A stretch of DNA of 46,697 nt from a virus (IMGVR_UViG_3300023196_003246:1-46697); one strand, 5' to 3'; shown: positions 8,261 through 17,437, counted from the stretch's first letter. Numbers and translations are program-made. Notes: generated by a model from the letters alone, not told the origin.

Positions 8261-9909
8261 TAATTGTAATCCCACATATGAGAGTTATCACCATATTCAT
8301 CAGTATGCCATCTATCTCCATTATCATCAGTAAAGGATGTTATATCATTAATACCATCATCTAAGAATCCAAAAGGTGCCATATCTTGGTCAATCTGATT
8401 TTTTTGCTCTTCATAAATTCTTTTACGAATATCATTATCAGTCATCTCTTTGAAATATTCTTGTGCAACTAACCAAGCAAAAATAACAAGACACATTGCA
8501 AGGTCATCATTACACCCTTCCTCTGCTTCAAATGAATTATGTCTTTGAGCAAATGTTGTGAGTTCTGCTATGATTTCATAGTCTAAAGTTAATAATTTAT
8601 AATCTTCTATTAAAATTTTTAAGTTGGAACAACCAAGTTTTTTTACTTGGGCAGTTGTTCTTACACCCATCTGAGATTTTTTGCCAGAAAACCCATGTCC
8701 AACAACTTGACCGGCACGACCTCTCATTGCTGCCATCAGCATGTTTTCATATTCTAGGTCGTAGTGAAGAATGTTTGCTACTTGTTCTCCAATATCATTA
8801 ACTTCTATCAATACCCAAGCATCATTATAACCTTTTGCAGTCTGTTGAATTATATTTGGGAATAACATTGGTTTGACTTCATTATTCCTATATTTCGCAA
8901 CTATCTTATAGGGAAACTCTGTAATATCAACAACGATAAATGCAGAATAATCGTTGCCCAACCCACGAGCAACATCAACAGTAAGAAGATAATTATGCTC
9001 AGGTTTTGATTTTTCATAAACATCCAAACCCGCATTTCTTTGAATTGGGTCTTCATAGATGAGATTTTTCAGAATTGCAGGATTAATTAGTGTATTGACA
9101 GATCCTAAGAACTCGCACTCAAACTCAACTTTAAACTGTTGTTCGGATGTATTTTTGATAGTTTGCTCTTTCCAAACTTCATCTCTTCCAGGAACTTCAG
9201 ACCAATGGACATCTGTAGGAATATATTCACTCTTACCTTTCTCTGCATCATGCCACATACGGTAGAAGTGATTCATACCATGTGGAGTAGATACAATAAT
9301 TACTTTGGTGTTTTTACCAGAAGTAATAGTAGGATATACAGAGGCAAAGAACGAGTCGGCAACATGATTTGGGACGAACGCGAACTCGTCAAGAAAGAGG
9401 ATGTTGAATGACATACCTCGGACAGCACTTGCAGACGTAGATGCTGCCAATATCTTACTGCCATTTTCTAATTCTAGAGATCCTTTATTCCATGATATGA
9501 TGCCCTGTTGCATCCATTTGGGCAAGTTTTCGTATGCAGTTTGTAACCTACTCAACAATTCTCTTGCAGTTGCTGCTTTGTTTGCCAATATACCAATATT
9601 GACACTATCATTAAATACTGCGTAATGTAATAAGTATGAAATCACCGTAGTAGACTTACCAGTCTGACGTGGCATTTTGCATATATTAAATCTATTCTCA
9701 TGAAAGTTATTAATTAACTTTTCCTGAAAATGATATGGATGAAATTGAGTCAATCCTTCATCGAGTGAAACAATCTTAATATAATTGTTTGAAAAATAAA
9801 CAGGATCTTCTTTACACTTCAAGAATTCTAGAATTTGTTCTTCTGTGAATTCTATTGATGTATTTGCTTTTTTTAGATTGGGATTACCAAGATATACATT
9901 ATCATTCAT
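8260..9909 (-). CDS. 17: Terminase large subunit gp17
   Basis: ATPase-nuclease motor that packages DNA into the prohead through the gp20 portal. The 549-aa protein (T4: 610) shows a Walker A PRQTGKST at about residues 80-87, a Walker B ILFLDEF at 170-176 and a coupling motif IIVSTPHG around 204-211. The C-terminal RNase H-like nuclease shows the acidic positions in LLTVDVARG (Asp312), VLIEVNDIG (Glu369 and Asp372) and GCNDDLAM (Asp468/469). It is separated from small subunit gene 16 by the 676-aa gene, which is unlike T4, where 16 and 17 are adjacent. Confidence 0.97.
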   Translation of the reverse strand: MNDNVYLGNPNLKKANTSIEFTEEQILEFLKCKEDPVYFSNNYIKIVSLDEGLTQFHPYHFQEKLINNFHENRFNICKMPRQTGKSTTVISYLLHYAVFNDSVNIGILANKAATARELLSRLQTAYENLPKWMQQGIISWNKGSLELENGSKILAASTSASAVRGMSFNILFLDEFAFVPNHVADSFFASVYPTITSGKNTKVIIVSTPHGMNHFYRMWHDAEKGKSEYIPTDVHWSEVPGRDEVWKEQTIKNTSEQQFKVEFECEFLGSVNTLINPAILKNLIYEDPIQRNAGLDVYEKSKPEHNYLLTVDVARGLGNDYSAFIVVDITEFPYKIVAKYRNNEVKPMLFPNIIQQTAKGYNDAWVLIEVNDIGEQVANILHYDLEYENMLMAAMRGRAGQVVGHGFSGKKSQMGVRTTAQVKKLGCSNLKILIEDYKLLTLDYEIIAELTTFAQRHNSFEAEEGCNDDLAMCLVIFAWLVAQEYFKEMTDNDIRKRIYEEQKNQIDQDMAPFGFLDDGINDITSFTDDNGDRWHTDEYGDNSHMWDYN

Positions 9910-9923
9910 AATAAAAACCTAAC

Positions 9924-11954
9924 TCAACATTTCCAACGTTTACGTGCTTTACAAATTTTCTTATCTGGGGTTTTAGTGCAGTCAATGTTATGCATGTCTT
10001 TCTGTCCTTTAGAACGAGCACAGAAGGATTTGCGTCTTTTTGAATCTTTACTACCTTTCTTAGGATTTCCAGTTACTGCAGTCTTTAATTTAGAACCTGG
10101 ATTTTCGCGCTTATATGCATTAACAGATTTTTGACTCATTCCATCAACACCGTCTTTGCGGTTTGATTTCTGCCAATCTTCAGTAACACTAGTTTTTTTC
10201 TTTTTCACACAGTTTGGATATTTTTTACCAAACATTGTCTTCATACCCTTTTTCTCATATCCTTTCCAACACTTTTCATCAAGCATTTCACTTCCTATAC
10301 CTTTAGTTGCTTGAAGAGGTTCTGGTTTGATAATATCAATTGATTCATATTCTGTACCTTTAAAATCATCTCTCCAATCAGAGTAATCATAACTTTCTTT
10401 TTTGGTCTTGTTGCCCCAATTAGCAGCACCTTTTTTGCGGCACTTAACTAATGCACCAGAGGCATAAGCACTTGGCCAAACAGAATAACGAGACTTGACT
10501 TTATGGTAACAGGCATCTTTCTTACCCTCATCCACCATCTCGGTTTCTTCAGGTAAAGGTTCATCTACATAAATTTTTCTACCTGCTTTTTTACTTGCCT
10601 TTCTATAGCGATCCATATCTTTAGTTTCTGCTTTATTGAAGGAAACTGGTTTTCCTACCTTAGGATGACCCTTAGAATATAGAATTGGACTGCCATCAAT
10701 ACTTGGATTGGAGTATCCAATGTTTGCTTCATCAACTAGTTTGCCTTCAGATTCATATGAATTTTTCAAAGCATCACGAACAGTGTTAATTGCACCACCA
10801 ACGTCTCCACTGGTAGCTTGATCGTAAGCCTTTCCACCAGTTCTTCCACCTCTTCGTCTGCCAATCATTCCACCGAGAGGACCAAACTTATCTCTTCCGA
10901 CTCTCTCACCAGTTGTTTGACCAGTTCTGACGGCCACATCTCTACCAGCAGATTTAATTCTATCTAACAGACCTTCAGTCATTTCACCTTCTGGTTGATA
11001 AGATTGATTTTGAAGTCTTTTCAACATCTCATTTCTTTTTGAAACATTACTGAAGATCGTTCCCCTTTTAGTCTTAGGGTCTTTATGATAATTTCCCTTT
11101 CTTACATTTTCTTGATTCTTTGGATTTAAAAAATCAAGAATACCCTCGTCCAGTTCAGTTCTCCAGTTTGAATAAGATTCTGTTTTCACGTTGATTGCCT
11201 TTCCTTTTCTATTTGGATTTGGATCTTGACGTTGCTTTCTATTAAATGCCCTTTTCTCTTCCTTATCATCTAAATTTGCAGCCATTTTGCTGGATCCACA
11301 CTTGGGTTTGGTCTTTTGTCCTGGCTGTTTGGCACAAGGTTTTCCAGCGTATTTTCCACCCAATTGAACCCAACCAGGTTTGCCATCACTAGACTTACTC
11401 TTACTAAACCAGTCACGCAAAGAAGAATCACCACTTTTAGATTCGCTCATTTTATCTGCATAACCAGCAGCAGCATCAGTGTCGTGTGCGGTATCGGTAA
11501 TCTTTGCTTGCATCCAAGCAGGAATATCCTTTTCTTTCTTACCTAATGCCTTTCTCAACTTTGCGATGTTCCTTGCAGACTTTTTGAGTTGGCTTTGTGC
11601 CATTGCAACTTCATGATCACCACTTTTTCCTTCACTTACTTTTTCTCTACCCCTACAATGGGATTTTTGGGAGAATCCTTTTGGATTATTACAATCTATG
11701 CTCTTCTTATACTTTGCACTCCACGCCTCAGAGACGCCTCCTTCCCCTCCACCATTGGATGCCCCATTAGATTCGCCATTCGCGCTTCCACTGCCATTTG
11801 AAGGGGTTTCATTGTCATTATCTTCACTTGACTCATTCCCCCTTTCTCTACGAAGATACCCACCCATACCGATAGCATATCCTCGCGGTAATTTTCTACA
11901 CTTTTTGGAGGCATAGCAGTAATAGTATCCTTTTTTACAGGACTTTTTTGCCAT
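9924..11954 (-). CDS. Large basic Cys/Lys-rich modular protein between terminase genes, 676 aa
   Basis: Not a known T4 gene. The protein is built from short Cys-containing basic modules joined by acidic or flexible linkers: CKKGYYYCYASKKCRKLPRG (6-25), a Ser/Gly/Asn linker (40-75), IDCNNPKGFSQKSHCRG (87-102), a DWFSKSK...CAKQ...PKCG module (181-220), a Gly/Arg-rich stretch (350-375), CYHKVKSRYSVWPSAYASG (482-500), a KCWKGYEKKGMKTMFGKKYP block (561-580), and a C-terminal module with SKRRKSFCARSKG and KARKRWKC. Similar modules occur scattered in marine phage proteins, several listed as domains of unknown function. Junctions often read (V/L/M)xE followed by G, A, S, K or D, resembling gp21 cleavage sites (residues 76, 108, 171, 270, 327, 409, 476, 560, 592). 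The ATG overlaps the gene 16 stop (TAATG). A packaged internal head protein is my inference. Confidence 0.85.
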   Translation of the reverse strand: MAKKSCKKGYYYCYASKKCRKLPRGYAIGMGGYLRRERGNESSEDNDNETPSNGSGSANGESNGASNGGGEGGVSEAWSAKYKKSIDCNNPKGFSQKSHCRGREKVSEGKSGDHEVAMAQSQLKKSARNIAKLRKALGKKEKDIPAWMQAKITDTAHDTDAAAGYADKMSESKSGDSSLRDWFSKSKSSDGKPGWVQLGGKYAGKPCAKQPGQKTKPKCGSSKMAANLDDKEEKRAFNRKQRQDPNPNRKGKAINVKTESYSNWRTELDEGILDFLNPKNQENVRKGNYHKDPKTKRGTIFSNVSKRNEMLKRLQNQSYQPEGEMTEGLLDRIKSAGRDVAVRTGQTTGERVGRDKFGPLGGMIGRRRGGRTGGKAYDQATSGDVGGAINTVRDALKNSYESEGKLVDEANIGYSNPSIDGSPILYSKGHPKVGKPVSFNKAETKDMDRYRKASKKAGRKIYVDEPLPEETEMVDEGKKDACYHKVKSRYSVWPSAYASGALVKCRKKGAANWGNKTKKESYDYSDWRDDFKGTEYESIDIIKPEPLQATKGIGSEMLDEKCWKGYEKKGMKTMFGKKYPNCVKKKKTSVTEDWQKSNRKDGVDGMSQKSVNAYKRENPGSKLKTAVTGNPKKGSKDSKRRKSFCARSKGQKDMHNIDCTKTPDKKICKARKRWKC

Positions 11955-12385
11955 TATTTGATCTCAGATTCATTGTTATTTAGAAAACCTTGTTTTAGTA
12001 ATTTTGATAATTCTGAAGTGGAACCAACAAATAGCGCATTATTTGTAACACTATTTGGACCTTTACTAATGTTATCTTCTTCCAAATCTTTTAATTTTTT
12101 CTGAAGGTCTGCCAATTTATCAGTTGTATCTGCAACACTTTTAATTAACTGTCCAGCAACTTCATATGCTCTAGGACTTGCACTTTCACCTGCAAGTTCC
12201 ATAATTCCATTAATTGCTTCTTGACCCTTTTCTATTAACGAATATAAATTGGCACGAGTGTACTCATAGTCTTTTGTAATATCATCTTTATCCACTTTTG
12301 GTGGAATAGGTTTTATTGGTTTTGATTCAACAATGCTACTTTCAATTTCAAGTGCTTTGTCAATAGATTCATAACTATCTTTCAT
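11954..12385 (-). CDS. 16: Terminase small subunit gp16
   Basis: Recognises phage DNA and regulates the gp17 motor during packaging. The 143-aa product (T4: 164) contains the typical central helical hairpin: DYEYTRANLYSLIEKGQEAI, then NGIMELAGESASPRAYEVAG and a coiled-coil segment DKLADLQKKLKDLEE. In T4 this region forms the oligomerisation core of the ring. It ends in a TAATG overlap with the 676-aa gene and starts 5 bases after gene 15. No clear Shine-Dalgarno is visible. Confidence 0.92.
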   Translation of the reverse strand: MKDSYESIDKALEIESSIVESKPIKPIPPKVDKDDITKDYEYTRANLYSLIEKGQEAINGIMELAGESASPRAYEVAGQLIKSVADTTDKLADLQKKLKDLEEDNISKGPNSVTNNALFVGSTSELSKLLKQGFLNNNESEIK

Positions 12386-12390
12386 AATTA

Positions 12391-13236
12391 TTAGAAGTCA
12401 GTTTGACGAGTTGGACTATAAGATTTGCCGTCGCCTAAGAATTGCCATTCTTCGTCAAATCCAAAATCATCACCGGGCATAAGTAATGGGGTATCAGATG
12501 AATCAACTACACCATCTGCATTCTTATCTTCCTTTGCAACTGGTTCAACAGTATATCTCATTTCACGTCTAGCAGTCTTTGTATTGGTGTCAGCATACAT
12601 ATCAACTTGAACCTTACGAATAAGACCATCACTGCTGTCTGCGATAGGACCAAACAGATATGTCTTTGCTGTAAAATTTAGTGTGTGAATAAGTGCTCTT
12701 CTAGTATCGAAAGAACCTTCATAATCATCTTGAAAACTTACAGATTCCAGAATAATTGGAATATCTCTTTTTTCTCCAATTGATTCTACTAAGTCTATAG
12801 TAAGATTGAAATGTGGTTGAAAAATAGGTAATATTTGTTCTAAAATCTGAAGAGAGTCGTCATTTAACTTAGAAAGAATATTCAGTTGAAATCCAATATT
12901 ATATGGAACAGGCATAAAAACTTTTTTTACCTTACTCCCATCATCACAAGTTTTGAACGTTTGTACGAGACTTGATTTTCTGGTAGAGTCATATGCAATT
13001 GATGTCATTTCAAATGACATTCTTGGTAAATTAATTTGAACTGCCTTATTTAAATCTGCTTGCTGTTCTAATCTTGCCAAAAACTTTTGAACTGGACCAT
13101 ATGCAAGTGGAATTTTCAAATCATTAATATCATTACCATTTTTATCTTGATGGCGTACATGAATATCATTGAATAAAGTTCCAAAAGATATGATTGTCTT
13201 TCTAACTATTTCGTGATAGTAATAAGTTCCTAACAT
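12391..13236 (-). CDS. 15: Tail completion / sheath terminator protein gp15
   Basis: Hexameric protein that caps the tail tube and sheath and joins the tail to the neck. At 281 aa it is close to T4 gp15 (272). Family features are the start MLGTYYYHEIVRKTIISFGT, the segment MPVPYNIGFQLNILSK (typical of this family) and YLFGPI. Near the C-terminus (12493-12528) is DKNADGVVDSSD, a good match to an EF-hand-type calcium loop (acidic at positions 1, 3, 5, 9 and 12 with Gly at 6), which I do not associate with T4 gp15. The start codon overlaps the gene 14 stop (TAATG). Confidence 0.92.
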   Translation of the reverse strand: MLGTYYYHEIVRKTIISFGTLFNDIHVRHQDKNGNDINDLKIPLAYGPVQKFLARLEQQADLNKAVQINLPRMSFEMTSIAYDSTRKSSLVQTFKTCDDGSKVKKVFMPVPYNIGFQLNILSKLNDDSLQILEQILPIFQPHFNLTIDLVESIGEKRDIPIILESVSFQDDYEGSFDTRRALIHTLNFTAKTYLFGPIADSSDGLIRKVQVDMYADTNTKTARREMRYTVEPVAKEDKNADGVVDSSDTPLLMPGDDFGFDEEWQFLGDGKSYSPTRQTDF

Positions 13237-14678
13237 TAAAATGTTCCAAAGGGATTAGATTCGCTGAAGTCCAAAATATCATCTGCTTCAGATTCAAAAA
13301 TGTCATTTTCAGTATACTTATTGTATATATCATCCTGATTGAATGATTGCATTGGGTATTCTGCTCCAGATTCTTTTCCGCGAATAGTTTCTCCGGGGAA
13401 GAAACCAAGTTGAGTAGAACCGATACTGACATTTGACACTTTGATTATTAAAGTATCTAAATCCCAATCTTTAACTCTTGCTTCAGTTTTAGATCTAGTT
13501 CCAAACACAATTTCATTGAAGATGTAAGTTCCAATTCCACTAATTATTTCTGGATTTTCAATAGTAACTGTTGGGGCAGAACTATATCCTCTACCTGTAT
13601 TTTCCACAAAGATTGCATTAACAACATTTCTACCACCTGCATTTAAACCAATAGATGCAATACCAACAGCAGTACTACTAATTCCGCTAGATGGGGGTGC
13701 AGCGACTGTAACAAGAGGTGCCGTACCAAATCCAACGCCAGGATCTGTAATGGTGTATCTAATTACACCCTGACCAGTAGTTACGATGCGGCATGTTGCT
13801 GCAGCACCACTTCCTCCTCCACCAGAAATTGTAATATTAGGTGCAACAGTATAACCGGCACCAGCATTGATAATTACAATTTTTTCAATAGAAGTTACAT
13901 CACCTTTAGTTGTAAGAATTCCTATTGCTTCTGGCGTATCCCCAGTCTGATTTGTTGGTGATGTCGTAAAACTAATCGTTGGTGGTGAAGTATATCCACC
14001 ACCGTCACTATTTAAGAATATTTCTCTAACATATCCACTTGGCAATGTACCATTAATAACTGCATTGGCAGTGGCAGTTTTTCCAATACCAATAAGTTTT
14101 ATTGTGGAAATAATACCTTCTTCCTGAACTTGAGTATCAATATCAGTGATAGTCGTTTCAATAATTTCATCTTCATATTCAAAGAGTTCACATTTTAGTT
14201 GATAAACATAATTTTTTCCTAATTGGAAAAATGGATTCTCGTGCTCTACAAATTTTACTTCAAATAATCTTTGACCTAAAGGAAAATAAATTAAATCTCC
14301 CTCTCTAGGTCTTGTTGATAGTGATATTTCACTATCTTCAGTTCCATCATCAATTCCCGACATAAATGGGGAAATAAAGTCTTCAAATCTTTCTTTTGAA
14401 ATTGTAAGTATTAATTCATCCCTAATACTTACACCAAATTTTGTTAAGATATCACCAGCACCGCCATATCCATCAAACGTATTTACATATGCTTCAATTG
14501 CAAAATTATCATCATATTTTGATGACTGAACTTCTTCAATTACAGTCTTTTTATTTACAAATTTTCTTGGGATATATGTTACTTCTACACCATTAAATCG
14601 CAGGTGCTCATTAACTATATCCTGAACAAGTCTTTGCTCAGACTGTGTACCTTGAAGAAAGAAGGGATTAAGAGCCAT
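13236..14678 (-). CDS. 14: Neck protein gp14 with inserted Gly-Tyr-Pro repeat domain
   Basis: Neck component attached above gp15 that closes the filled head. At 480 aa it is nearly twice T4 gp14 (256). Residues 1-185 are the usual N-terminal half (MALNPFFLQGTQSEQRLVQD, TYIPRKFV), and the C-terminal ~95 residues again look canonical (TYIFNEIVFGTRSKTEARVK, FFPGETIRG). Between them sits an insertion of four repeats with the core G-x-G-(Y/F)-x3-P-x-(V/I)-x-(V/I), near residues 227, 274, 315 and 363, spaced 41-49 residues. The same repeat type recurs in three other virion genes here. Both ends of the gene use TAATG overlaps (with 13 and 15). Confidence 0.92.
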   Translation of the reverse strand: MALNPFFLQGTQSEQRLVQDIVNEHLRFNGVEVTYIPRKFVNKKTVIEEVQSSKYDDNFAIEAYVNTFDGYGGAGDILTKFGVSIRDELILTISKERFEDFISPFMSGIDDGTEDSEISLSTRPREGDLIYFPLGQRLFEVKFVEHENPFFQLGKNYVYQLKCELFEYEDEIIETTITDIDTQVQEEGIISTIKLIGIGKTATANAVINGTLPSGYVREIFLNSDGGGYTSPPTISFTTSPTNQTGDTPEAIGILTTKGDVTSIEKIVIINAGAGYTVAPNITISGGGGSGAAATCRIVTTGQGVIRYTITDPGVGFGTAPLVTVAAPPSSGISSTAVGIASIGLNAGGRNVVNAIFVENTGRGYSSAPTVTIENPEIISGIGTYIFNEIVFGTRSKTEARVKDWDLDTLIIKVSNVSIGSTQLGFFPGETIRGKESGAEYPMQSFNQDDIYNKYTENDIFESEADDILDFSESNPFGTF

Positions 14679-15520
14679 TATCCAATAAAGTCTAAAGGTG
14701 GTAATTCATACTCAGACATCATTCTTGATTTGATGTTTGATAAGTCAGATTCTGCTTGTTGGAGAATTTCTCCACCATTCAATTCAATTCCACCAGGAAG
14801 TTTAACGCCCCTAAACTTACTAAGATTTCTACCCCACTGCCTTTTAATTAAAGCAGTCAGGTATTGTTTCATCCATGAATCATTATAAATTTGAGTAAAT
14901 GATTCTGGATCTAATGCTCTATAGCATTCAAGAATCATAAACTCACCTACTTCTTGAGAACCCCAATCAATATCAAGATATAATCTATCTTGCCTTTTAT
15001 TAAATCTAATTTGTTTATCAGGTGTCAGTAGAAAATCAATAGTTTCAAGATAACTCTTGGTCATTGCATATTGAAGAAGTTCTACTGAATTGAAATAATA
15101 TAAATCATTTAAAAATAATTGATATTTAATACTAAACATTCCGCCAGAAATAGAATTTGTATCAAATTTAAAAATTCTTTCTATACCTATTACAGAATCT
15201 GGAACTTGAATATAATTGGACGTTTCATAAAAATTAAATGTAGTGTTTCCATATCCAGTTATATTTGCCGAACCAGTTGTGGTAACAATTCCAACACCGG
15301 TTGTACCTTTTGCTTGACCACGATCTAAATCATCTTGTGTTATTTGATATTTTAAATACATCTTTTCAACACCGTCAAAATGACGTTCATTGAAATACTG
15401 AATAGCATCATCAACTAAGTCATCAATTTGGTCATCATCCACGTTAATTTCTAAAACGGGAGCTCCAAGTTGACGTAAACAATAATCAATTAATCCTTGC
15501 TTAGATGATGGTTTTGCCAT
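14678..15520 (-). CDS. 13: Neck protein gp13
   Basis: Neck component that binds the portal after packaging and, with gp14, makes the head-tail connector. Length is 280 aa (T4: 309). Visible family segments are QGLIDYCLRQLGAPVLEINV followed by DDQIDDLVDDAIQYFNERHF, and later YFNSVELLQYAM and NKRQDRLYLDIDW. The C-terminus GYGN region aside, the sequence lacks the repeat insertions found in its neighbour gp14. A good Shine-Dalgarno (GGAG) lies 4 bases before the ATG, and the stop overlaps the gene 14 ATG. Confidence 0.95.
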   Translation of the reverse strand: MAKPSSKQGLIDYCLRQLGAPVLEINVDDDQIDDLVDDAIQYFNERHFDGVEKMYLKYQITQDDLDRGQAKGTTGVGIVTTTGSANITGYGNTTFNFYETSNYIQVPDSVIGIERIFKFDTNSISGGMFSIKYQLFLNDLYYFNSVELLQYAMTKSYLETIDFLLTPDKQIRFNKRQDRLYLDIDWGSQEVGEFMILECYRALDPESFTQIYNDSWMKQYLTALIKRQWGRNLSKFRGVKLPGGIELNGGEILQQAESDLSNIKSRMMSEYELPPLDFIG

Positions 15521-15521
15521 A

Positions 15522-15713
15522 TTACTCCGTTGTCTCTAATTTTAATTTTAGATCGGCATTTTCTTGTGCCAATATTTCATATTGTTTACGAAAATCTTGA
15601 GACAAAGTAGTAAGTTTTGCCTCAAGAAGGACATTCTGATTTGTTAATGATGCTAATTTAGAATTATAAAGTTTAACAAGAACATTTACATCTACTTCAC
15701 CTTGATTATCCAT
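15522..15713 (-). CDS. Small coiled-coil protein, 63 aa
   Basis: A short helical protein with heptad-like spacing of Leu, Val and Ile and many Lys, Glu and Gln (KLYNSKLASLTNQNVLLEAK onward), predicted to be a coiled coil along most of its length. Proteins of this type are conserved next to gene 13 in cyanophages; the function is unknown to me. I chose the ATG at 15713, which lies just after the stop of the fibre-like gene; ATG 15734 and TTG 15737 in the same frame are alternatives, and a GGAGG stands 14 bases before 15713. A collar or chaperone role (as for T4 gp57A-like coiled coils) is speculative. Confidence 0.7.
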   Translation of the reverse strand: MDNQGEVDVNVLVKLYNSKLASLTNQNVLLEAKLTTLSQDFRKQYEILAQENADLKLKLETTE

Positions 15714-15717
15714 TTTA

Positions 15718-17436
15718 TCAGAAAGTGCCTCCATCAAGAGTATTGGTCCAATGTGGTTTGTCAGTATATATTACACCAACACTACTAGGAGCAACAGAAA
15801 GATCTGCTATAAATCCATTTTGACCTTCTCTTCTTAAATTATTTGTAGCATTGAAGGTTCCTTCAACACCGATCAGGGGAACTGTAGCACCACCACTTAC
15901 AGCACTCTCAACAACACCATATGCATCACTAGTATCTTGTCTAACAATATCACCTTCTGCTAGAGTAACATTGCTTGGAAGATTTAAGATTCTTTTTGTA
16001 ATAGCAGTCATTACTTGTTTAGAAGCAGAGACTGAAGAAGATGGTGCATTTGTTGAAGTCTGAAGACCATCAACATCAAAGAAAATCATTCCATTTTGAT
16101 TAAAATCACCAGTCTGATAATAGATACCTTTAATATCTAAATATCCTCTTGTACCACTTACAAGACTGTTTCCAATAGTTGCTTCTGGAATATATGTCCA
16201 AGATCTATGTGTTGCTGCACTACCAACACTTCCTTGGTCAATATATCCAAAGAAACCAGTTTTGTTGCCTGTAGTTCCACCACCAACTTGTGATTGACTA
16301 TCATTATATGCAAAAGAAATACCTCTATCGGTATTAGTATCAAATGCATGAGTAATAGTTAATTGTACTGCAGTTGCAATACCAGAAATAGTGGCATCTT
16401 GTAGAGTAATAACTTTACTTGTGCTGTCATAAGATGAGATTGTATTTGCAGCACCTACATTTAAACTAGCACTTCCACTTACAATATCTCCAGTATTGAT
16501 ACCAACAATAGAATCTAATCTGATAGTACTAACACCAGAAATAACCGTTGTCATTACGGTTCTTTCACTAGTTAAGTCACCAATATGGAAAATTGGATCA
16601 TTTAATGTTGAAGTAGTTGAGTTGATTGATGTTGTTGTTCCATCAACTTGAAGACTACCCTTAATAATAACAGTACCTTCATTACTTAGTCCATCAGGAT
16701 ATGGATCTAAGAAAAGAGTGTCACTACTGGCTGAAAGTGATGATATAACATTATCTTGAATTTTGATGTCATCAATGACAGCACCACCTTCAAGATTGAG
16801 ATTTCCTCCAACATTGAGGTTTTTCTCAATACCAACACCACCTTCAACAATTAGAGCACCAGTATCTTTAGTATCAGACTGTGTTGCAATATTGATTCTT
16901 ACATCAGCACCGGTAAAAGTTAACTGATTAGTACCATCTTCATCATATTCAATTTTAGAATCTGCACTTGAATTTCCATCTGTACCTCCACCAAAACCTA
17001 GGAAAGTATCATCTGGAATCATTACCTCGCCAGATCCGTTTGGATCTAAGATAATATCACCGTTTTGGTCAGTTGAAGATAGTGTATTTAAATCAAGTCT
17101 AAGATTATCTACATTCCATTGATCAACTTTAAGGGTATCGCCTCCACCACCGGTGTTTGCGGCAGGTGCCATAATAGCAACAACACCTTTGTCAGTATTT
17201 CTGGTATTATGAGAAGCTGCTGGAATATTACCAGGACTATGCTCCATCATAGAAGTATAGTAATGTCCCCCAATTGGATTGGCATTAGTGCCATCATCCC
17301 CAAGGAATATCCTATCTTTGTATTGGTTTATTCCTCCATAACTACCAATACCAGTTACATATCCAAGTTCACCCCACTGCAGGCTTGACGGTTTAGATGT
17401 GCCTGAGGATCTTTTGACCCTAATAATACTTGCCAT
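15718..17436 (-). CDS. Fibre-like virion structural protein, 572 aa
   Basis: Probable tail or collar fibre-type protein standing where T4 has genes 12 and wac. The N-terminus IIRVKRSSGTSKPSSLQWGE resembles the virion-attachment region of phage fibre proteins, followed by a Gly/Asn/Asp-rich shaft with short beta repeats (GALIVEGGVGIEKNLNVGGN, then LNLEGG). A C-terminal region contains NDSQSQVGGG and KTGFFGYIDQGSV, found in phage fibres. It ends LDGGTF, much like the INGGSF end of the 75-aa gene directly upstream, from which it is separated by one base. A receptor-binding or whisker role is inferred from position and composition, not shown. Confidence 0.75.
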   Translation of the reverse strand: MASIIRVKRSSGTSKPSSLQWGELGYVTGIGSYGGINQYKDRIFLGDDGTNANPIGGHYYTSMMEHSPGNIPAASHNTRNTDKGVVAIMAPAANTGGGGDTLKVDQWNVDNLRLDLNTLSSTDQNGDIILDPNGSGEVMIPDDTFLGFGGGTDGNSSADSKIEYDEDGTNQLTFTGADVRINIATQSDTKDTGALIVEGGVGIEKNLNVGGNLNLEGGAVIDDIKIQDNVISSLSASSDTLFLDPYPDGLSNEGTVIIKGSLQVDGTTTSINSTTSTLNDPIFHIGDLTSERTVMTTVISGVSTIRLDSIVGINTGDIVSGSASLNVGAANTISSYDSTSKVITLQDATISGIATAVQLTITHAFDTNTDRGISFAYNDSQSQVGGGTTGNKTGFFGYIDQGSVGSAATHRSWTYIPEATIGNSLVSGTRGYLDIKGIYYQTGDFNQNGMIFFDVDGLQTSTNAPSSSVSASKQVMTAITKRILNLPSNVTLAEGDIVRQDTSDAYGVVESAVSGGATVPLIGVEGTFNATNNLRREGQNGFIADLSVAPSSVGVIYTDKPHWTNTLDGGTF

Positions 17437-17437
17437 T

